From: Paracoccaceae bacterium
GTDB lineage: Bacteria > Pseudomonadota > Alphaproteobacteria > Rhodobacterales > Rhodobacteraceae
Reading direction: 5' to 3'
NCBI GenBank assembly: GCA_021775315.1
Contig: JAJFIC010000099.1
Location: 1-64,000, forward strand
DNA length: 64,000 nucleotides
Made by a program: the position numbers and the translations under genes. Each line of letters opens with the position of its first letter. Within the stretch, counting starts at the first letter, position 1. Positions 50,826-60,334 of this stretch are shown one piece after another. Under the pieces are notes generated by a model that did no database searches, was not told the origin of the DNA, and saw only the letters and a list, made by a program, of their open reading frames with translations.

Positions 50826-51710
50826 CTATGGCAGCGGCCACGCGAACTCGGCCCGCGCATAGCCTTGCAAAAACAGCAGCGCCGTTAGATCACCGTAATT
50901 AACCACGATGTCACAGGCCGCCGCCACCGCCGGTTTCGCATGCAGCGCCACGCCCGAGCCAGCCAGCCCCAACATGCCAAGATCGTTCGCACCATCCCCG
51001 ACGGCCATCACCTCATCCACCGAAATTCCCAACCGTGCGGTGATTTCCTGTAACGCTTCGATCTTGGCCTCGCGGCCCAAAATCGGCGGCACCACGCGCC
51101 CGGTCAGCACGCCATCGACAATCTCAAGCACATTGGCGCGGTTCTCGTCAAACCCCAGACCATGCCCGACGCTTTCGGTAAATTCGGTAAAACCACCGGA
51201 CACCAGCGCGCAATGGCCACCGGATTTTTTCATCGTCGCCACCAGCGCCTTGCCACCGGGCATCGGCGTGATGCGGTTTTCCAGCACCTTGTCGATCACA
51301 TCCTCAGGCAACCCCGCCAGCAAGCTGACCCGTTCGCGCAGGGCTGATTCAAATTCCAGCTCGCCATTCATCGCGCGGGCCGTAATCGCGGCAACCCGTT
51401 CGCCAAAGCCAGCCTCGTCGGCCAGTTCGTCCAGGCATTCCTGCTGGATCATGGTGCTGTCCATATCCGCCAACAACATACGCTTGCGCCGACCTTTGGC
51501 GGGTTGGATCACCAGATCAACGCCGCGATCCTGCAAAGATTGCCAGATGCGGCGAAAATCACCGGGCCGCTTGTCCAACGGGAACTCGCAGGCAACGCCT
51601 TCTTCCAACCAGCGAAACTCGCCGCCCTTAAGATCTTTGTAATAGGGCAGCACGTTTCCGACGGTCAGAACCGGCTCTTTTGGGTTGGTTAACAGTGTTG
51701 CCACATACAT
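50826..51710 (-). CDS. serB: Phosphoserine phosphatase SerB
   Basis: 294 residues, with the HAD phosphatase motif I LLADMDSTMIQQECLDELAD near 79-98 and later ALVSGGFTEFTESVGHGLGFD, then MAVGDGANDLGMLGLAGSGVALHAKPAV. The N-terminal part is of the alphaproteobacterial kind, ending SLQDRGVDLVIQPAKGRRKR. It hydrolyses phosphoserine in the last step of serine biosynthesis. It is divergent from serC-serA, whose products perform the first two steps, so the three genes form one locus. Confidence 0.92.
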   Translation of the reverse strand: MYVATLLTNPKEPVLTVGNVLPYYKDLKGGEFRWLEEGVACEFPLDKRPGDFRRIWQSLQDRGVDLVIQPAKGRRKRMLLADMDSTMIQQECLDELADEAGFGERVAAITARAMNGELEFESALRERVSLLAGLPEDVIDKVLENRITPMPGGKALVATMKKSGGHCALVSGGFTEFTESVGHGLGFDENRANVLEIVDGVLTGRVVPPILGREAKIEALQEITARLGISVDEVMAVGDGANDLGMLGLAGSGVALHAKPAVAAACDIVVNYGDLTALLFLQGYARAEFAWPLP

Positions 51711-51874
51711 GAACGAAGTTTCCTATCGTAAACAACGCGACGCCGATTGGGTCGCAAAAACAACTTATTGCGCCGCTTACACAGAATTTCTCGCTTGATC
51801 CACCCCCAGAGACGCCCTAAAGCGGCAAGTGGGACACCCTTCCCCAACGAAGGGCATTTATCTGTGAGGATACC
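51711..51874 (+). ncRNA. Candidate serC leader RNA / serB-serC divergent region
   Basis: In this 164-base gap a stem-loop, CCCTTC (51837-51842), loop CCCAAC, GAAGGG (51849-51854), lies 20 bases before the serC ATG, preceded by GCGGCAAGTGGG. The ribosome-binding site GTGAGGAT follows the hairpin. A serC RNA motif upstream of serC is known for alphaproteobacteria; this looks like a member, but I could not test it with a covariance model. Confidence 0.5.
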
Positions 51875-53038
51875 ATGACTGCAAACACCCCAAGACCGGA
51901 CATCCGTCCGGCGAACCCCCAATTTTCATCTGGTCCGTGCACCAAACCGAAAGGTTGGTCGCTTGATGCGTTGCAGGACGCCGCCCTTGGCCGGTCGCAC
52001 CGTGCTGCCGTTGGCAAGACCAAGTTGAAAGACGCGATCGAGATGACGCGCGACGTGCTGGGCATCCCGGCTGACTATAAAATCGGTATCGTGCCAGCGT
52101 CAGACACCGGCGCTGTTGAAATGGCGCTTTGGTCGCTGCTTGGCGCACGTGGCGTTGACATGCTGGCATGGGAAAGCTTTGGCGCGGGCTGGGTTACCAA
52201 CGTTGTTAAGCAGCTGAAGCTTGAAAACGTGACCGAACATAAGGCCGATTACGGTCTGCTGCCTGACCTCAACAAGGTTAACTTTAACAATGACGTTGTG
52301 TTCACGTGGAACGGCACCACCTCGGGCGTGCGCGTGCCAAACGGCGATTTCATTCCTGCCGACCGGGCTGGTCTGACCATCTGCGACGCGACCTCGGCCG
52401 CTTTTGCAATGGACCTGCCTTGGGACAAGCTGGATGTCACGACGTTTTCCTGGCAAAAAGTGCTGGGCGGCGAAGCGGCCCACGGCATGCTGATCCTGTC
52501 GCCCCGCGCTGTTGAGCGGCTGGAAAGCTATACCCCCGCATGGCCTTTGCCAAAAATCTTTCGCCTGACCAAAGGCGGCAAGCTGATCGACGGGATCTTC
52601 ACCGGTGCCACGATCAACACGCCGTCGATGCTGGCGGTCGAGGATTATTTGTTCGCGCTCAACTGGGCCAAACAGCAAGGCGGCCTGAAGGGTCTGATCG
52701 CGCGTGCCAACGCAAACACCAAAGCGATTGCGGATTTTGTCGAACTGCACGACTGGATCGACTTTCTGGCCCATGATCCGACCACGGTTTCCAACACTTC
52801 GGTCTGTCTGAAATTCACGGACGGGCGGATCACGGATGGGGCTGCTTTCGCCAAGGCCGTCGCCAAACGGCTGGAAACGGAAAACGCTGCGCTGGACGTC
52901 GGCGCCTATCGCGACGCGCCTGCGGGCCTGCGTATTTGGTGTGGCGGCACGGTCGAACTTTCGGACATTCAGGCAATGTTGCCGTGGCTTGAATGGGCGT
53001 TCCAGTCTGAAATCAACACACAGGCCCAAGCGGCCTGA
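51875..53038 (+). CDS. serC: Phosphoserine aminotransferase SerC
   Basis: 387 residues of the alphaproteobacterial SerC type. [23 protein letters not shown] is the start, [19 protein letters not shown] follows, and [28 protein letters not shown] contains the PLP Lys. The enzyme converts 3-phosphohydroxypyruvate to phosphoserine (and acts in pyridoxal phosphate synthesis). It starts after GTGAGGATACC and is followed by serA after 59 bases. Confidence 0.93.
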   Translation: MTANTPRPDIRPANPQFSSGPCTKPKGWSLDALQDAALGRSHRAAVGKTKLKDAIEMTRDVLGIPADYKIGIVPASDTGAVEMALWSLLGARGVDMLAWESFGAGWVTNVVKQLKLENVTEHKADYGLLPDLNKVNFNNDVVFTWNGTTSGVRVPNGDFIPADRAGLTICDATSAAFAMDLPWDKLDVTTFSWQKVLGGEAAHGMLILSPRAVERLESYTPAWPLPKIFRLTKGGKLIDGIFTGATINTPSMLAVEDYLFALNWAKQQGGLKGLIARANANTKAIADFVELHDWIDFLAHDPTTVSNTSVCLKFTDGRITDGAAFAKAVAKRLETENAALDVGAYRDAPAGLRIWCGGTVELSDIQAMLPWLEWAFQSEINTQAQAA

Positions 53039-53097
53039 CGCCAGACATCTTTTCGTACAAACCAACCGTACAATCATTTTGAATAGGAGCGCCCGAA

Positions 53098-54693
53098 ATG
53101 GCCCCCAAAGTACTCGTATCCGACAAACTCAGCGAAACCGCCGTGCAGATATTCCGCGACCGTGGCATTGACGTCGACTTTCAACCTGACCTCGGCAAGG
53201 ACAAAGACAAACTGGCCGCAGTGATCGGCCAATATGACGGCCTTGCCATCCGCTCGGCCACCAAAGTCACCGAAAAAATCCTTGCCAACGCGACCAACCT
53301 CAAGGTCATCGCACGGGCCGGTATCGGCACTGATAACATCGACAAAGTCGCCGCCAGCAAGAAAGGTGTGATCGTGATGAACACGCCGTTTGGCAACATG
53401 ATCACCACCGCCGAACATGCCATCGCGATGATGTTCGCCGTCGCACGCCAAATCCCCGAAGCCTCTGCATCAACCCATGCTGGCAAATGGGAAAAGTCAA
53501 AATTCATGGGGACCGAGCTGACCCACAAGACCCTTGGCGTTATCGGGGCCGGTAATATCGGCGGCATTGTTTGCGACCGTGCCCGTGGCCTTAAGATGAA
53601 AGTCCTCGCTTATGACCCCTTCCTTGGTCAGGAAAAAGCCGACCAGATGGGTGTCGAAAAAGTCGACCTCGATGCGTTGCTGACCCGCGCTGATTTCATC
53701 ACGTTGCACGTGCCGTTCACCGACCAAACCGCCAACATACTCAGCCGGGAAGCCCTTGCCAAAACCAAAAAGGGCGTGCGGATTGTTAACTGCGCCCGTG
53801 GCGGGTTGGTAGACGAAGAAGCCTTGGCAGAAATGCTGAAATCGGGCCATGTTGCAGGTGCAGCCTTTGACGTTTTCGCCAAAGAACCGGCGACTGAAAA
53901 CGCCCTTTTCAACCTGCCCAACGTCGTCTGCACCCCGCATCTTGGTGCGGCCACAACAGAGGCACAGGAAAATGTCGCGCTGCAAGTCGCCGAACAAATG
54001 TCAGATTACCTGCTGACTGGTGCCGTCAGCAACGCGCTGAACATGCCATCTGTGACCGCGGAAGAGGCCAAAGTCATGGGCCCGTGGGTCAAACTGGCCG
54101 GTCACCTTGGCAGTTTTTCCGGCCAGATGACGGACGAGCCGATCAAAGCCATCAACATCCTTTACGACGGTGTGGTCGCGGACATGAACCTTGATGCGCT
54201 AAATTGTGCGGTCATTGCTGGCATCATGAAAAAGGCAAATCCTGATGTGAACATGGTTTCAGCCCCGGTCGTCGCCAAAGAACGCGGCATCAAAATCTCG
54301 ACCACCAATCAGGACAAATCCGGTGCCTTCGACGGCTATATCAAGGTCACGGTGGTCACGGCAGACCGCGAACGGTCAATCGCCGGTACGGTGTTTTCAG
54401 ACGGGAAACCCCGGTTTATCCAGATCAAAAACATCAATATTGACGCCGAGGTTGGCCAGCATATGGTCTACACGACCAACAAAGACGTCCCCGGCATCAT
54501 CGGCGCGTTGGGTCAGACTATGGGTTCAAACGGTGTCAACATCGCCAACTTTACCCTTGGCCGGGCAGATGTCGGCGGCGACGCGATTGCGTTGCTTTAT
54601 GTCGACCAGCCAATTCCGGATACCGTCATTTCTGAGTTGCGGTCGACCGATAAGTTCAACCAAATCAAACCACTGGTGTTTGAAGTCAGCTAA
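53098..54693 (+). CDS. serA: D-3-phosphoglycerate dehydrogenase SerA
   Basis: 531 residues, the long type with an intervening domain. The substrate/NAD core has VIARAGIGTDNIDKVAASKKGVIVMNTPFGN near 63-96, TLGVIGAGNIGGIVCDRARGLKMKVLAYDP near 142-171 and the catalytic His in VCTPHLGAATTEAQENVALQVAEQ. The C-terminal ACT domain (GIIGALGQTMGSNGVNIANFTLGR near 466-489) may bind serine for feedback. It makes 3-phosphohydroxypyruvate. An AGGAG site is upstream and an intrinsic terminator downstream. Confidence 0.95.
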   Translation: MAPKVLVSDKLSETAVQIFRDRGIDVDFQPDLGKDKDKLAAVIGQYDGLAIRSATKVTEKILANATNLKVIARAGIGTDNIDKVAASKKGVIVMNTPFGNMITTAEHAIAMMFAVARQIPEASASTHAGKWEKSKFMGTELTHKTLGVIGAGNIGGIVCDRARGLKMKVLAYDPFLGQEKADQMGVEKVDLDALLTRADFITLHVPFTDQTANILSREALAKTKKGVRIVNCARGGLVDEEALAEMLKSGHVAGAAFDVFAKEPATENALFNLPNVVCTPHLGAATTEAQENVALQVAEQMSDYLLTGAVSNALNMPSVTAEEAKVMGPWVKLAGHLGSFSGQMTDEPIKAINILYDGVVADMNLDALNCAVIAGIMKKANPDVNMVSAPVVAKERGIKISTTNQDKSGAFDGYIKVTVVTADRERSIAGTVFSDGKPRFIQIKNINIDAEVGQHMVYTTNKDVPGIIGALGQTMGSNGVNIANFTLGRADVGGDAIALLYVDQPIPDTVISELRSTDKFNQIKPLVFEVS

Positions 54694-54723
54694 CAGAGCG
54701 CGGCTTTTGCGAAACTGAAAACA

Positions 54724-54754
54724 GGGCCATCCGGCGCAATCGGGTGGCCCTTTT
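54724..54754 (+). terminator. Intrinsic terminator after serA
   Basis: GGGCCATCCG (54724-54733) pairs with CGGGTGGCCC (54741-54750) with one G-T wobble, a 7-base loop and a TTTT tail. It lies 31 bases after the serA stop and before the lytic transglycosylase gene. Confidence 0.85.
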
Positions 54755-54845
54755 GCATTTCCGGCCCTTTGATAGCCTCGCACCCACTTGCCAGAAAACG
54801 CCACCCTGTTAATCTGGCGCCATATGTAGATTTCAGAGGTTCCAA

Positions 54846-56021
54846 ATGCGTTTTCCAATTCTTGCTGCTGCCATTGTCGCGCTCACCCCCACAACTTCGT
54901 GGGCTGCAAGCTGTGGTGGTGATTTCAAAACCTTCGTCAAAGGCCTCAAGACCGAGGCCGCCTCGATGGGTTATTCCCGCCAGTTCGTGAACAAATTCTT
55001 CAAGTCTGTGCGCCATGACCCAAAAACGCTGCGCGCGGACCGCGCACAGGGCGTGTTCAAGATGGCTTTCACGGATTTTGCGCAGCGTGTCATCAGCAAT
55101 AACCGCATGGTCAACGGCAAGAAAAACCGCAAGAAATACGCCTCGACCTTCAAAAAAATGCAGTCCACATATGGCGTCGATCCTTCTGTGATCCTTGCCT
55201 TTTGGGCGCTTGAAACCGATTACGGCGCGGTTCAGGGCGATTTCAATACGATAAATTCCTTGGTCACGTTATCCCATGATTGCCGCCGCCCTGAACTGTT
55301 CCGCCCGCAGGTTTTTGCCGCGCTTGAGCTTGCCAAACGCGGCAATTTCGACCCGACAAGCACCACCGGGGCTTGGGCGGGCGAGATTGGCATGGTGCAA
55401 ATGCTGCCCGAGGACATCCTGCATCGCGGCGTTGACGGCGACGGCGATGGCCGGGTTCTGCTCAAAACCAGCGCGCCTGACGCAATCATGACCGGCGCAC
55501 GGATGCTGTCCGAACTTGGCTGGCGCAAAAACGAGCCTTGGTTGGTCGAAGTCACTGTGCCGTCCAATCTGGACTGGAAAAAGACCGGGCTCGAAAAACA
55601 ACTGACCGTCGCGCAATGGGCAAAACTTGGCGTCAAAGCCAGAGGCGTCAAAATGCCAAAAGGCAACCTCAAAGCCTCCATCCTGCTGCCACAGGGTCGC
55701 AAGGGCCCGGCCTTTATGGCCCTGCCGAATTTCCGCGTCTATTTCGAATGGAACCAGTCTTTTGTCTATGTCACCACCGCCGCCTATTTCGCGACCAGAC
55801 TGGCGGGCGCACCGGTTTTTGACGCAGGCAACCCTGACCCGGCGCTAAGCGACGGCGAAATGAAATCGCTGCAGAAAAAACTGGCAGCGCGCGGTTACGA
55901 TGTCGGCAAAATCGACGGCATCCTTGGCAAACGCACACGGGATGCTGTGCAAAAAGAACAGATCAAAAGGAACATGCCAGCCGATGCGTGGCCAACCCGC
56001 GCGCTGCTGAACAAGTTGTAA
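54846..56021 (+). CDS. Lytic murein transglycosylase with peptidoglycan-binding domain (MltB-like)
   Basis: 391 residues. A signal peptide (MRFPILAAAIVALTPTTSWA|A) is followed by an SLT_2 domain: FKSVRHDPKTL, VDPSVILAFWALETDYGAVQGDFNTINSLVTLSHDCRRPELFRPQVFAALELA with the catalytic Glu in ALETDYG, and GEIGMVQMLPEDILHRGVDGDGDGRVLL. Residues 335-391 form a PG_binding_1 domain (LSDGEMKSLQKKLAARGYDVGKIDGILGKRTRDAVQ). It cleaves peptidoglycan in the periplasm. It has no lipobox, unlike E. coli MltB. Confidence 0.9.
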   Translation: MRFPILAAAIVALTPTTSWAASCGGDFKTFVKGLKTEAASMGYSRQFVNKFFKSVRHDPKTLRADRAQGVFKMAFTDFAQRVISNNRMVNGKKNRKKYASTFKKMQSTYGVDPSVILAFWALETDYGAVQGDFNTINSLVTLSHDCRRPELFRPQVFAALELAKRGNFDPTSTTGAWAGEIGMVQMLPEDILHRGVDGDGDGRVLLKTSAPDAIMTGARMLSELGWRKNEPWLVEVTVPSNLDWKKTGLEKQLTVAQWAKLGVKARGVKMPKGNLKASILLPQGRKGPAFMALPNFRVYFEWNQSFVYVTTAAYFATRLAGAPVFDAGNPDPALSDGEMKSLQKKLAARGYDVGKIDGILGKRTRDAVQKEQIKRNMPADAWPTRALLNKL

Positions 56022-56040
56022 CCTTCTGAAAATGAATAAC

Positions 56041-56078
56041 AGAAGGGCGCGCCAAACCCGGCCAGCCCTTCTCTTTTT
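56041..56078 (+). terminator. Intrinsic terminator after the lytic transglycosylase gene
   Basis: AGAAGGGC (56041-56048) pairs with GCCCTTCT (56065-56072); CTTTTTC follows. The loop is 16 bases. It also begins the intergenic tail element at 56066-56107. It lies between the convergent transglycosylase and smc genes. Confidence 0.75.
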
Positions 56079-56107
56079 CATAAAAGATCCTCGCCGAAGG
56101 CATTTTA
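56066..56107 (-). repeat. Intergenic tail element copy
   Basis: On the minus strand it reads GGCATTTT-complement like the other copies: a CCTTCGGCGAGGAT head followed by CTTTTATGAAAAAGAGAAGG. The match to the copy at 62705-62745 is clear, including the GCCTTCGGCG/GCCTCCGGCG head. Confidence 0.5.
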
Positions 56108-56116
56108 CTTTTTGGC

Positions 56117-59100
56117 TCAGGCCACCAGTTTTTCCGCCCGGCTCAGGTCAACCGAAACCAGTTGCGACACGCCTTGTTCGGCCATTGTGACGCCAAACAG
56201 ACGGTCCATCCGGCTCATCGTTACCGCGTGGTGGGTGATGATCAGGAACCGCGTGTCAGTCTGGCGGGTCATCTCGTCCAGCAAATCACAGAACCGGGTG
56301 ACATTGGCGTCATCCAACGGCGCGTCGACCTCGTCCAGTACACAAATCGGCGCGGGATTGGCCAAAAACACCGCAAAAATCAGCGCCAGCGCCGTCAGGG
56401 TCTGCTCACCACCCGACAACAGGGAAAGCGTAGACAGTTTCTTGCCCGGTGGCTGGCACATAATTTCCAGCCCGGCCTCTAACGGATCATCGCTTTCAAC
56501 CAAAACCAATTTCGCTTCACCGCCGCCAAACAGGTGCTTGAACAGCAATTCAAAGCTTTTGTTAACCTCTTCAAATGCCCTCAGCAACCGTTCGCGGCCT
56601 TCGCGGTTCAGGCTGGTAATTCCGGTGCGCAATTTCGCAATCGCCGCCTCTAAATCGGCCTTTTCGCTGCTGAGCGTGTCAAACTCTTCCTGGACTTCGC
56701 GTGCATCTTCTTCTGCCCGCAAATTCACGGCACCCAGGGCATCGCGCTGTCGCCGCAGACGGGCGACGTCCGCTTCGATCCGCTCGGATGACGGCATTTT
56801 GTCGGGGTCACCTTCCAGCGTTTCCAGCAAAGCCTCTGGCCCGACGCCCAATTCTTCGTCGATGCGCCCAGCTGCCGTTTCCACCTGAATGCGCGCCGCA
56901 TCCGTCATCGCATCTGCGCGCGCGCGGGCTTCGCGCGCCTCTGACGCGGCGCGTTCGGCGTGCCGCTCGCCACTGACAGCATCGCGCAGCGCGGTTTCAC
57001 CCAAGCTCAAAGCATCCGCAGCCTGATCCTTGCGCGCCTCGGCATCGCGAATCGACTGGCCCAACTGGTCGCGTTTCGCTGCAATTTCCTGCGGGGCAGA
57101 CCGCGCCTCGGCCAACTCAGCTTCGTTGGCGATCTTACGTTCCTGCAGTTCTGAACTGCGTTTGCCTGCGGTTTCCAACCGGTGACGCCAGCCGCTGATT
57201 TCCTTGATGATCTCTTGGCTGCGCTTAAGCCGCGCCTCGCCCTCGCGGCGCAATTCGTCGGCCATCGACCTCTTGGTCATCATCGTCATGCGGGCCGCTT
57301 CAACCGTCACTTTCACCCTTTCAACAGCATCACGCGCCGTATCAAGGTTTTCCAGACTTTCGACAGCCTGTTCGGCCTCGCGCATCATGGCCCGATTGGC
57401 CAGCGCCTCTTCCTCATGACGGGCCACGGCCAATCCAGCAGAATCCAGACGGCTGGCCGCAATATTCTGATCCGCATCCACCCGCGACACGTTGCGAACA
57501 GCGTTTGTCAGCGCCTCGTCTGCGGCGCGGCGATCCTGTCGGCAAAGTTTGTCGGTTTGGGCCAAGGCGGTCAAATCGGCGCTTAAAACGGTGTGTTTTT
57601 GCACTAATTCCTGCGCCAGCGCATCCGCGTCGGCCAATGCCGCTGTCAATTCGCCCAGCCTGTTTATCTGCTGCAATCGCAACGCAGCCGCACTTGGCGC
57701 GTCCTCGGCCGCAGCACGAAACCCGTCCCAGCGCCACAAATCGCCCTCGACCGAAACCAGCCTTTGCCCCGGCAAAAGGGCCACTTGCAACCGCGCGCCA
57801 ATGGCCCGATCAACCACGCCAACCTGCGACATACGCCGTGCCAGAACGCCGGGAACGGCAACATGGTCAGCCAGCCTTGTTGCCCCGTCTGGCAAAGCTT
57901 GCGCCGTGCCATATTCGGGCAAAACCGCCCAGCCTGAAACGCCGTCTGCGGGCACTTCTGGAGCGCGCAAATCATCGGCAAGGGCCGCGCCCAGTGCCGC
58001 TTCAAACCCTTTGTCGACCCGCACCTGATCCAGCAATTGTGCCTGTTCGGCCCGCTCGCGATCAACCAGCCGCGTCAGGGCGTTCACCTCGGCGCGCAGG
58101 GCGTTCGCCTCACCTTCGGCTTCGGATCTTGCGGCGCGCGCGTCAGCTTCGGCGGCTTGTTTTTCGCTGCGGGCGTGTTCAGCGGACAGAAGGGCAGCTT
58201 CGGCTGACGTCGCCTGTTCTTCGGCTTGTTGTTGGGCTTTGCGCGCGTCGCTTTGTCGTTCTTCGGCACCGGCCAGTGCGGTTTTCGCCGCTGCAACTGT
58301 GGCCTTTGCTTTTTCGGCCTCAGCTTCATTTTTGGCCAATGTTGCGCGCCCGTCCGCCAACAGTCGATGCGCAGATTGATGCCGGGCCGACAGACGTGCG
58401 ACGTCTTCTGTCATCTGGCCAAGCTGCGTTTCTGCGTCCTGCAAGGTCACGCCTGCGGCACGCGCCGCCTCGTTCCCGGCTTCCATCTTGTCGTCAAAAC
58501 CGACCGAGGCTTTGCCAAGCGCGTCTTGTTCCCATTCCAGCCGCGCGATGGTTTCGCCAGCGTCTTTGTTCAATTCGCCTTCGCGCGCGATGTCGGCGGC
58601 AAGCTGTTCAATTCGGGCGCACAGGGTGTCTATCGTGGCTTTCGCGCGGGCTTCCTGATCGTTGAGCGCGTCACGCTCGACCAATAACCGTTGCAAAACC
58701 GCCGCCGCAACGGCGTCTTCTTCGCGCAAGGGGGGAACTTTGTCTTCGCATTCGACGCGGCGCCGGGCCGCTGCACTGGCGCCACCTTGCGCTTGGGCTG
58801 CGGCACTTGTCAGCTGTTTCAACTCGTCCAGCGCCGCCACCATTGCCGTGTCGGCTTCGCGCCAGCGCCGATACAGCAACAGCCCCTCGGACCGGCGCAG
58901 TTCCTCACCGATCAACCTGTACCGCGACGCTTGTTTGGCCTGTCGCGCCAGTGTGTTAAGCTGGTTTTGCAATTGCTCAAGAACGTCATCAAGGCGCGTC
59001 AGATTGGTTTCCGCGCCGTTCAGTTTCAATTCGGCCTCGTGACGCCGTTGGTAAAGACCGGAAATCCCCGCCGCCTCTTCCAATATCCGGCGGCGTGCTT

Positions 59101-59572
59101 TGGGTTTGGCGTTAATCAGTTCCGAGATTTGCCCCTGACGCACCAAGGCCGGTGAATGCGCCCCGGTCGAAGCATCAGCAAACAGCATTTGCACATCGCG
59201 CGCCCGCACGTCCTTGCCGTTGGTTTTGAAGGCTGAACCAGCGTCGCGCGTGATCCGGCGAATGATTTCCAGATTATCATGGTCGTTGAAACCCGTCGGC
59301 GCGGTGCGGTCAGAATTGTCCAGCATCAGCGCCACTTCGGCGAAATTGCGCGCCGGACGGGTCGCCGCCCCGGCGAAAATCACATCTTCCATGCCACCGC
59401 CGCGCATGGCCGACGGGCGATTTTCACCCATGACCCAGCGCAGCGCCTCTAGCAGGTTGGATTTACCACAACCGTTCGGGCCGACAACGCCGGTCAACCC
59501 GTCAGCAATCACCAGCTCCGTGGAATCCACGAAGCTTTTGAATCCTGTCAGTCTGAGCTTTGAAAACTGCAA
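56117..59572 (-). CDS. smc: Chromosome segregation ATPase SMC
   Basis: 1151 residues, starting at TTG 59572 so that the protein opens with LQFSKLRLTGFKSFVD, the family N-terminus; no ATG or GTG is in frame and the upstream in-frame stretch (to TTG 59638) shows no conservation. Walker A is GPNGCGKSNLLEALRWVMGE near 32-51, coiled coils of mostly Ala/Glu/Arg span about 170-490 and 650-990, and a hinge with GWAVLPEYGTAQALPDGA lies between. The signature LSLLSGGEQTLTALALIFAV and Walker B PICVLDEVDAPLDDANV close the head. SMC organises chromosomes with ScpAB. Confidence 0.94.
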   Translation of the reverse strand: MQFSKLRLTGFKSFVDSTELVIADGLTGVVGPNGCGKSNLLEALRWVMGENRPSAMRGGGMEDVIFAGAATRPARNFAEVALMLDNSDRTAPTGFNDHDNLEIIRRITRDAGSAFKTNGKDVRARDVQMLFADASTGAHSPALVRQGQISELINAKPKARRRILEEAAGISGLYQRRHEAELKLNGAETNLTRLDDVLEQLQNQLNTLARQAKQASRYRLIGEELRRSEGLLLYRRWREADTAMVAALDELKQLTSAAAQAQGGASAAARRRVECEDKVPPLREEDAVAAAVLQRLLVERDALNDQEARAKATIDTLCARIEQLAADIAREGELNKDAGETIARLEWEQDALGKASVGFDDKMEAGNEAARAAGVTLQDAETQLGQMTEDVARLSARHQSAHRLLADGRATLAKNEAEAEKAKATVAAAKTALAGAEERQSDARKAQQQAEEQATSAEAALLSAEHARSEKQAAEADARAARSEAEGEANALRAEVNALTRLVDRERAEQAQLLDQVRVDKGFEAALGAALADDLRAPEVPADGVSGWAVLPEYGTAQALPDGATRLADHVAVPGVLARRMSQVGVVDRAIGARLQVALLPGQRLVSVEGDLWRWDGFRAAAEDAPSAAALRLQQINRLGELTAALADADALAQELVQKHTVLSADLTALAQTDKLCRQDRRAADEALTNAVRNVSRVDADQNIAASRLDSAGLAVARHEEEALANRAMMREAEQAVESLENLDTARDAVERVKVTVEAARMTMMTKRSMADELRREGEARLKRSQEIIKEISGWRHRLETAGKRSSELQERKIANEAELAEARSAPQEIAAKRDQLGQSIRDAEARKDQAADALSLGETALRDAVSGERHAERAASEAREARARADAMTDAARIQVETAAGRIDEELGVGPEALLETLEGDPDKMPSSERIEADVARLRRQRDALGAVNLRAEEDAREVQEEFDTLSSEKADLEAAIAKLRTGITSLNREGRERLLRAFEEVNKSFELLFKHLFGGGEAKLVLVESDDPLEAGLEIMCQPPGKKLSTLSLLSGGEQTLTALALIFAVFLANPAPICVLDEVDAPLDDANVTRFCDLLDEMTRQTDTRFLIITHHAVTMSRMDRLFGVTMAEQGVSQLVSVDLSRAEKLVA

Positions 59573-59912
59573 ATGAGCGCGCCTGCGGTTGATTCCGTTG
59601 TTCGGTACAGAATTTCGGGTTCGCCCCCCATGAGTCAACCACTAACCCCAGTATGTGGCCGTTATCCGCCACTTATCCACAAGATATTGCGAATCCCTTG
59701 CCATTCGCGGTCTCGCATGCCGGATCACTTGGCCAACGGGCACGTCACGAGCGAACGCAACAAGCTGCGTTAAACCACCGCCCACAGTCGATTTCTTGCC
59801 GGTTTGGCCGACATATTTCGCGATAAATCACCGTTCGCATGGACCTTGCGCCTCATTTGCACCTTTGTACGTCGCTATTCACCTTGACCGCCGTGCAGAT
59901 TCTCAGCCAAAT
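59573..59912. other. Divergent intergenic region, smc / B12 riboswitch
   Basis: About 340 bases with no convincing gene. It has a perfect DnaA box, TTATCCACA, at 59673-59681 and a close neighbour, TTATCCGCC, at 59662-59670. Promoters for smc (minus) and for the riboswitch transcript (plus) must be here; TTGACT at 59633-59638 on the minus strand could be part of the smc promoter, but its -10 is weak. Confidence 0.45.
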
Positions 59913-60110
59913 GGTTGGTGCATGGTTCCCCATTGCGGCGCGAAGCGTCCGGGGATGAAATGGGAATGTGGACAGGGCTGACCGATCTCCGGGGCCCGAT
60001 ACCTCAACCGCCCCCGCGACTGTATGCGGCGAGCGCCCCTGATACACCACTGGTGGAAACACCGGGAAGGTTTGGGATGCGTTTTGACCCGCGAGTCAGG
60101 AGACCGGCCT
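59913..60110 (+). ncRNA. Cobalamin riboswitch upstream of cbtB
   Basis: All landmarks of the B12 aptamer appear in order: GGTTCCCC near 59924, GGGGATGAAATGGGAATGTG near 59953-59972, CCGCGACTGTATGCGGCGAG near 60013-60035 (written here as one continuous conserved core), CCACTGGTGG near 60048-60057, GGGAAGG near 60064 and GACCCGCGAGTCAGGAGACC near 60086-60105. It ends 50 bases before the cbtB ATG. Binding of adenosylcobalamin or a related form should turn off the cobalt-uptake and cobalamin genes that follow. Confidence 0.95.
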
Positions 60111-60160
60111 TGCGTGAAAGTGCAACCAATCCGTCGGGTGTGACGGGAAAGGACTATAAA

Positions 60161-60331
60161 ATGACGACTGCGACCAAAACAGCCACGCTTGCGAATACCA
60201 ACATTCTGACAATCACCTTTGTCGCCCTGCTGGGTGCAACGATGGTTTTCCTTGCAGGCCACGCGCAATCCGCAGCACTGCATGACGCTGCACATGATGT
60301 GCGCCACTCTTCCGGCTTTCCCTGCCACTAG
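60161..60331 (+). CDS. cbtB: Cobalt transporter subunit CbtB
   Basis: 56 residues with a single membrane helix (ILTITFVALLGATMVFLAGHAQSAAL) and a His-rich C-terminus (LHDAAHDVRHSSGFPCH), the metal-binding end typical of CbtB. The ATG at 60161 follows AAAGGAC, 50 bases after the riboswitch. CbtB works with CbtA in cobalt uptake for B12 synthesis. Its stop lies three bases before cbtA. Confidence 0.88.
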   Translation: MTTATKTATLANTNILTITFVALLGATMVFLAGHAQSAALHDAAHDVRHSSGFPCH

Positions 60332-60334
60332 GCT

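Noticed and set aside
59573-59638. Longer smc reading from TTG 59638
   Set aside because: The added residues do not resemble any SMC; the family begins at the LQFSKLRLTGFKSFV segment.
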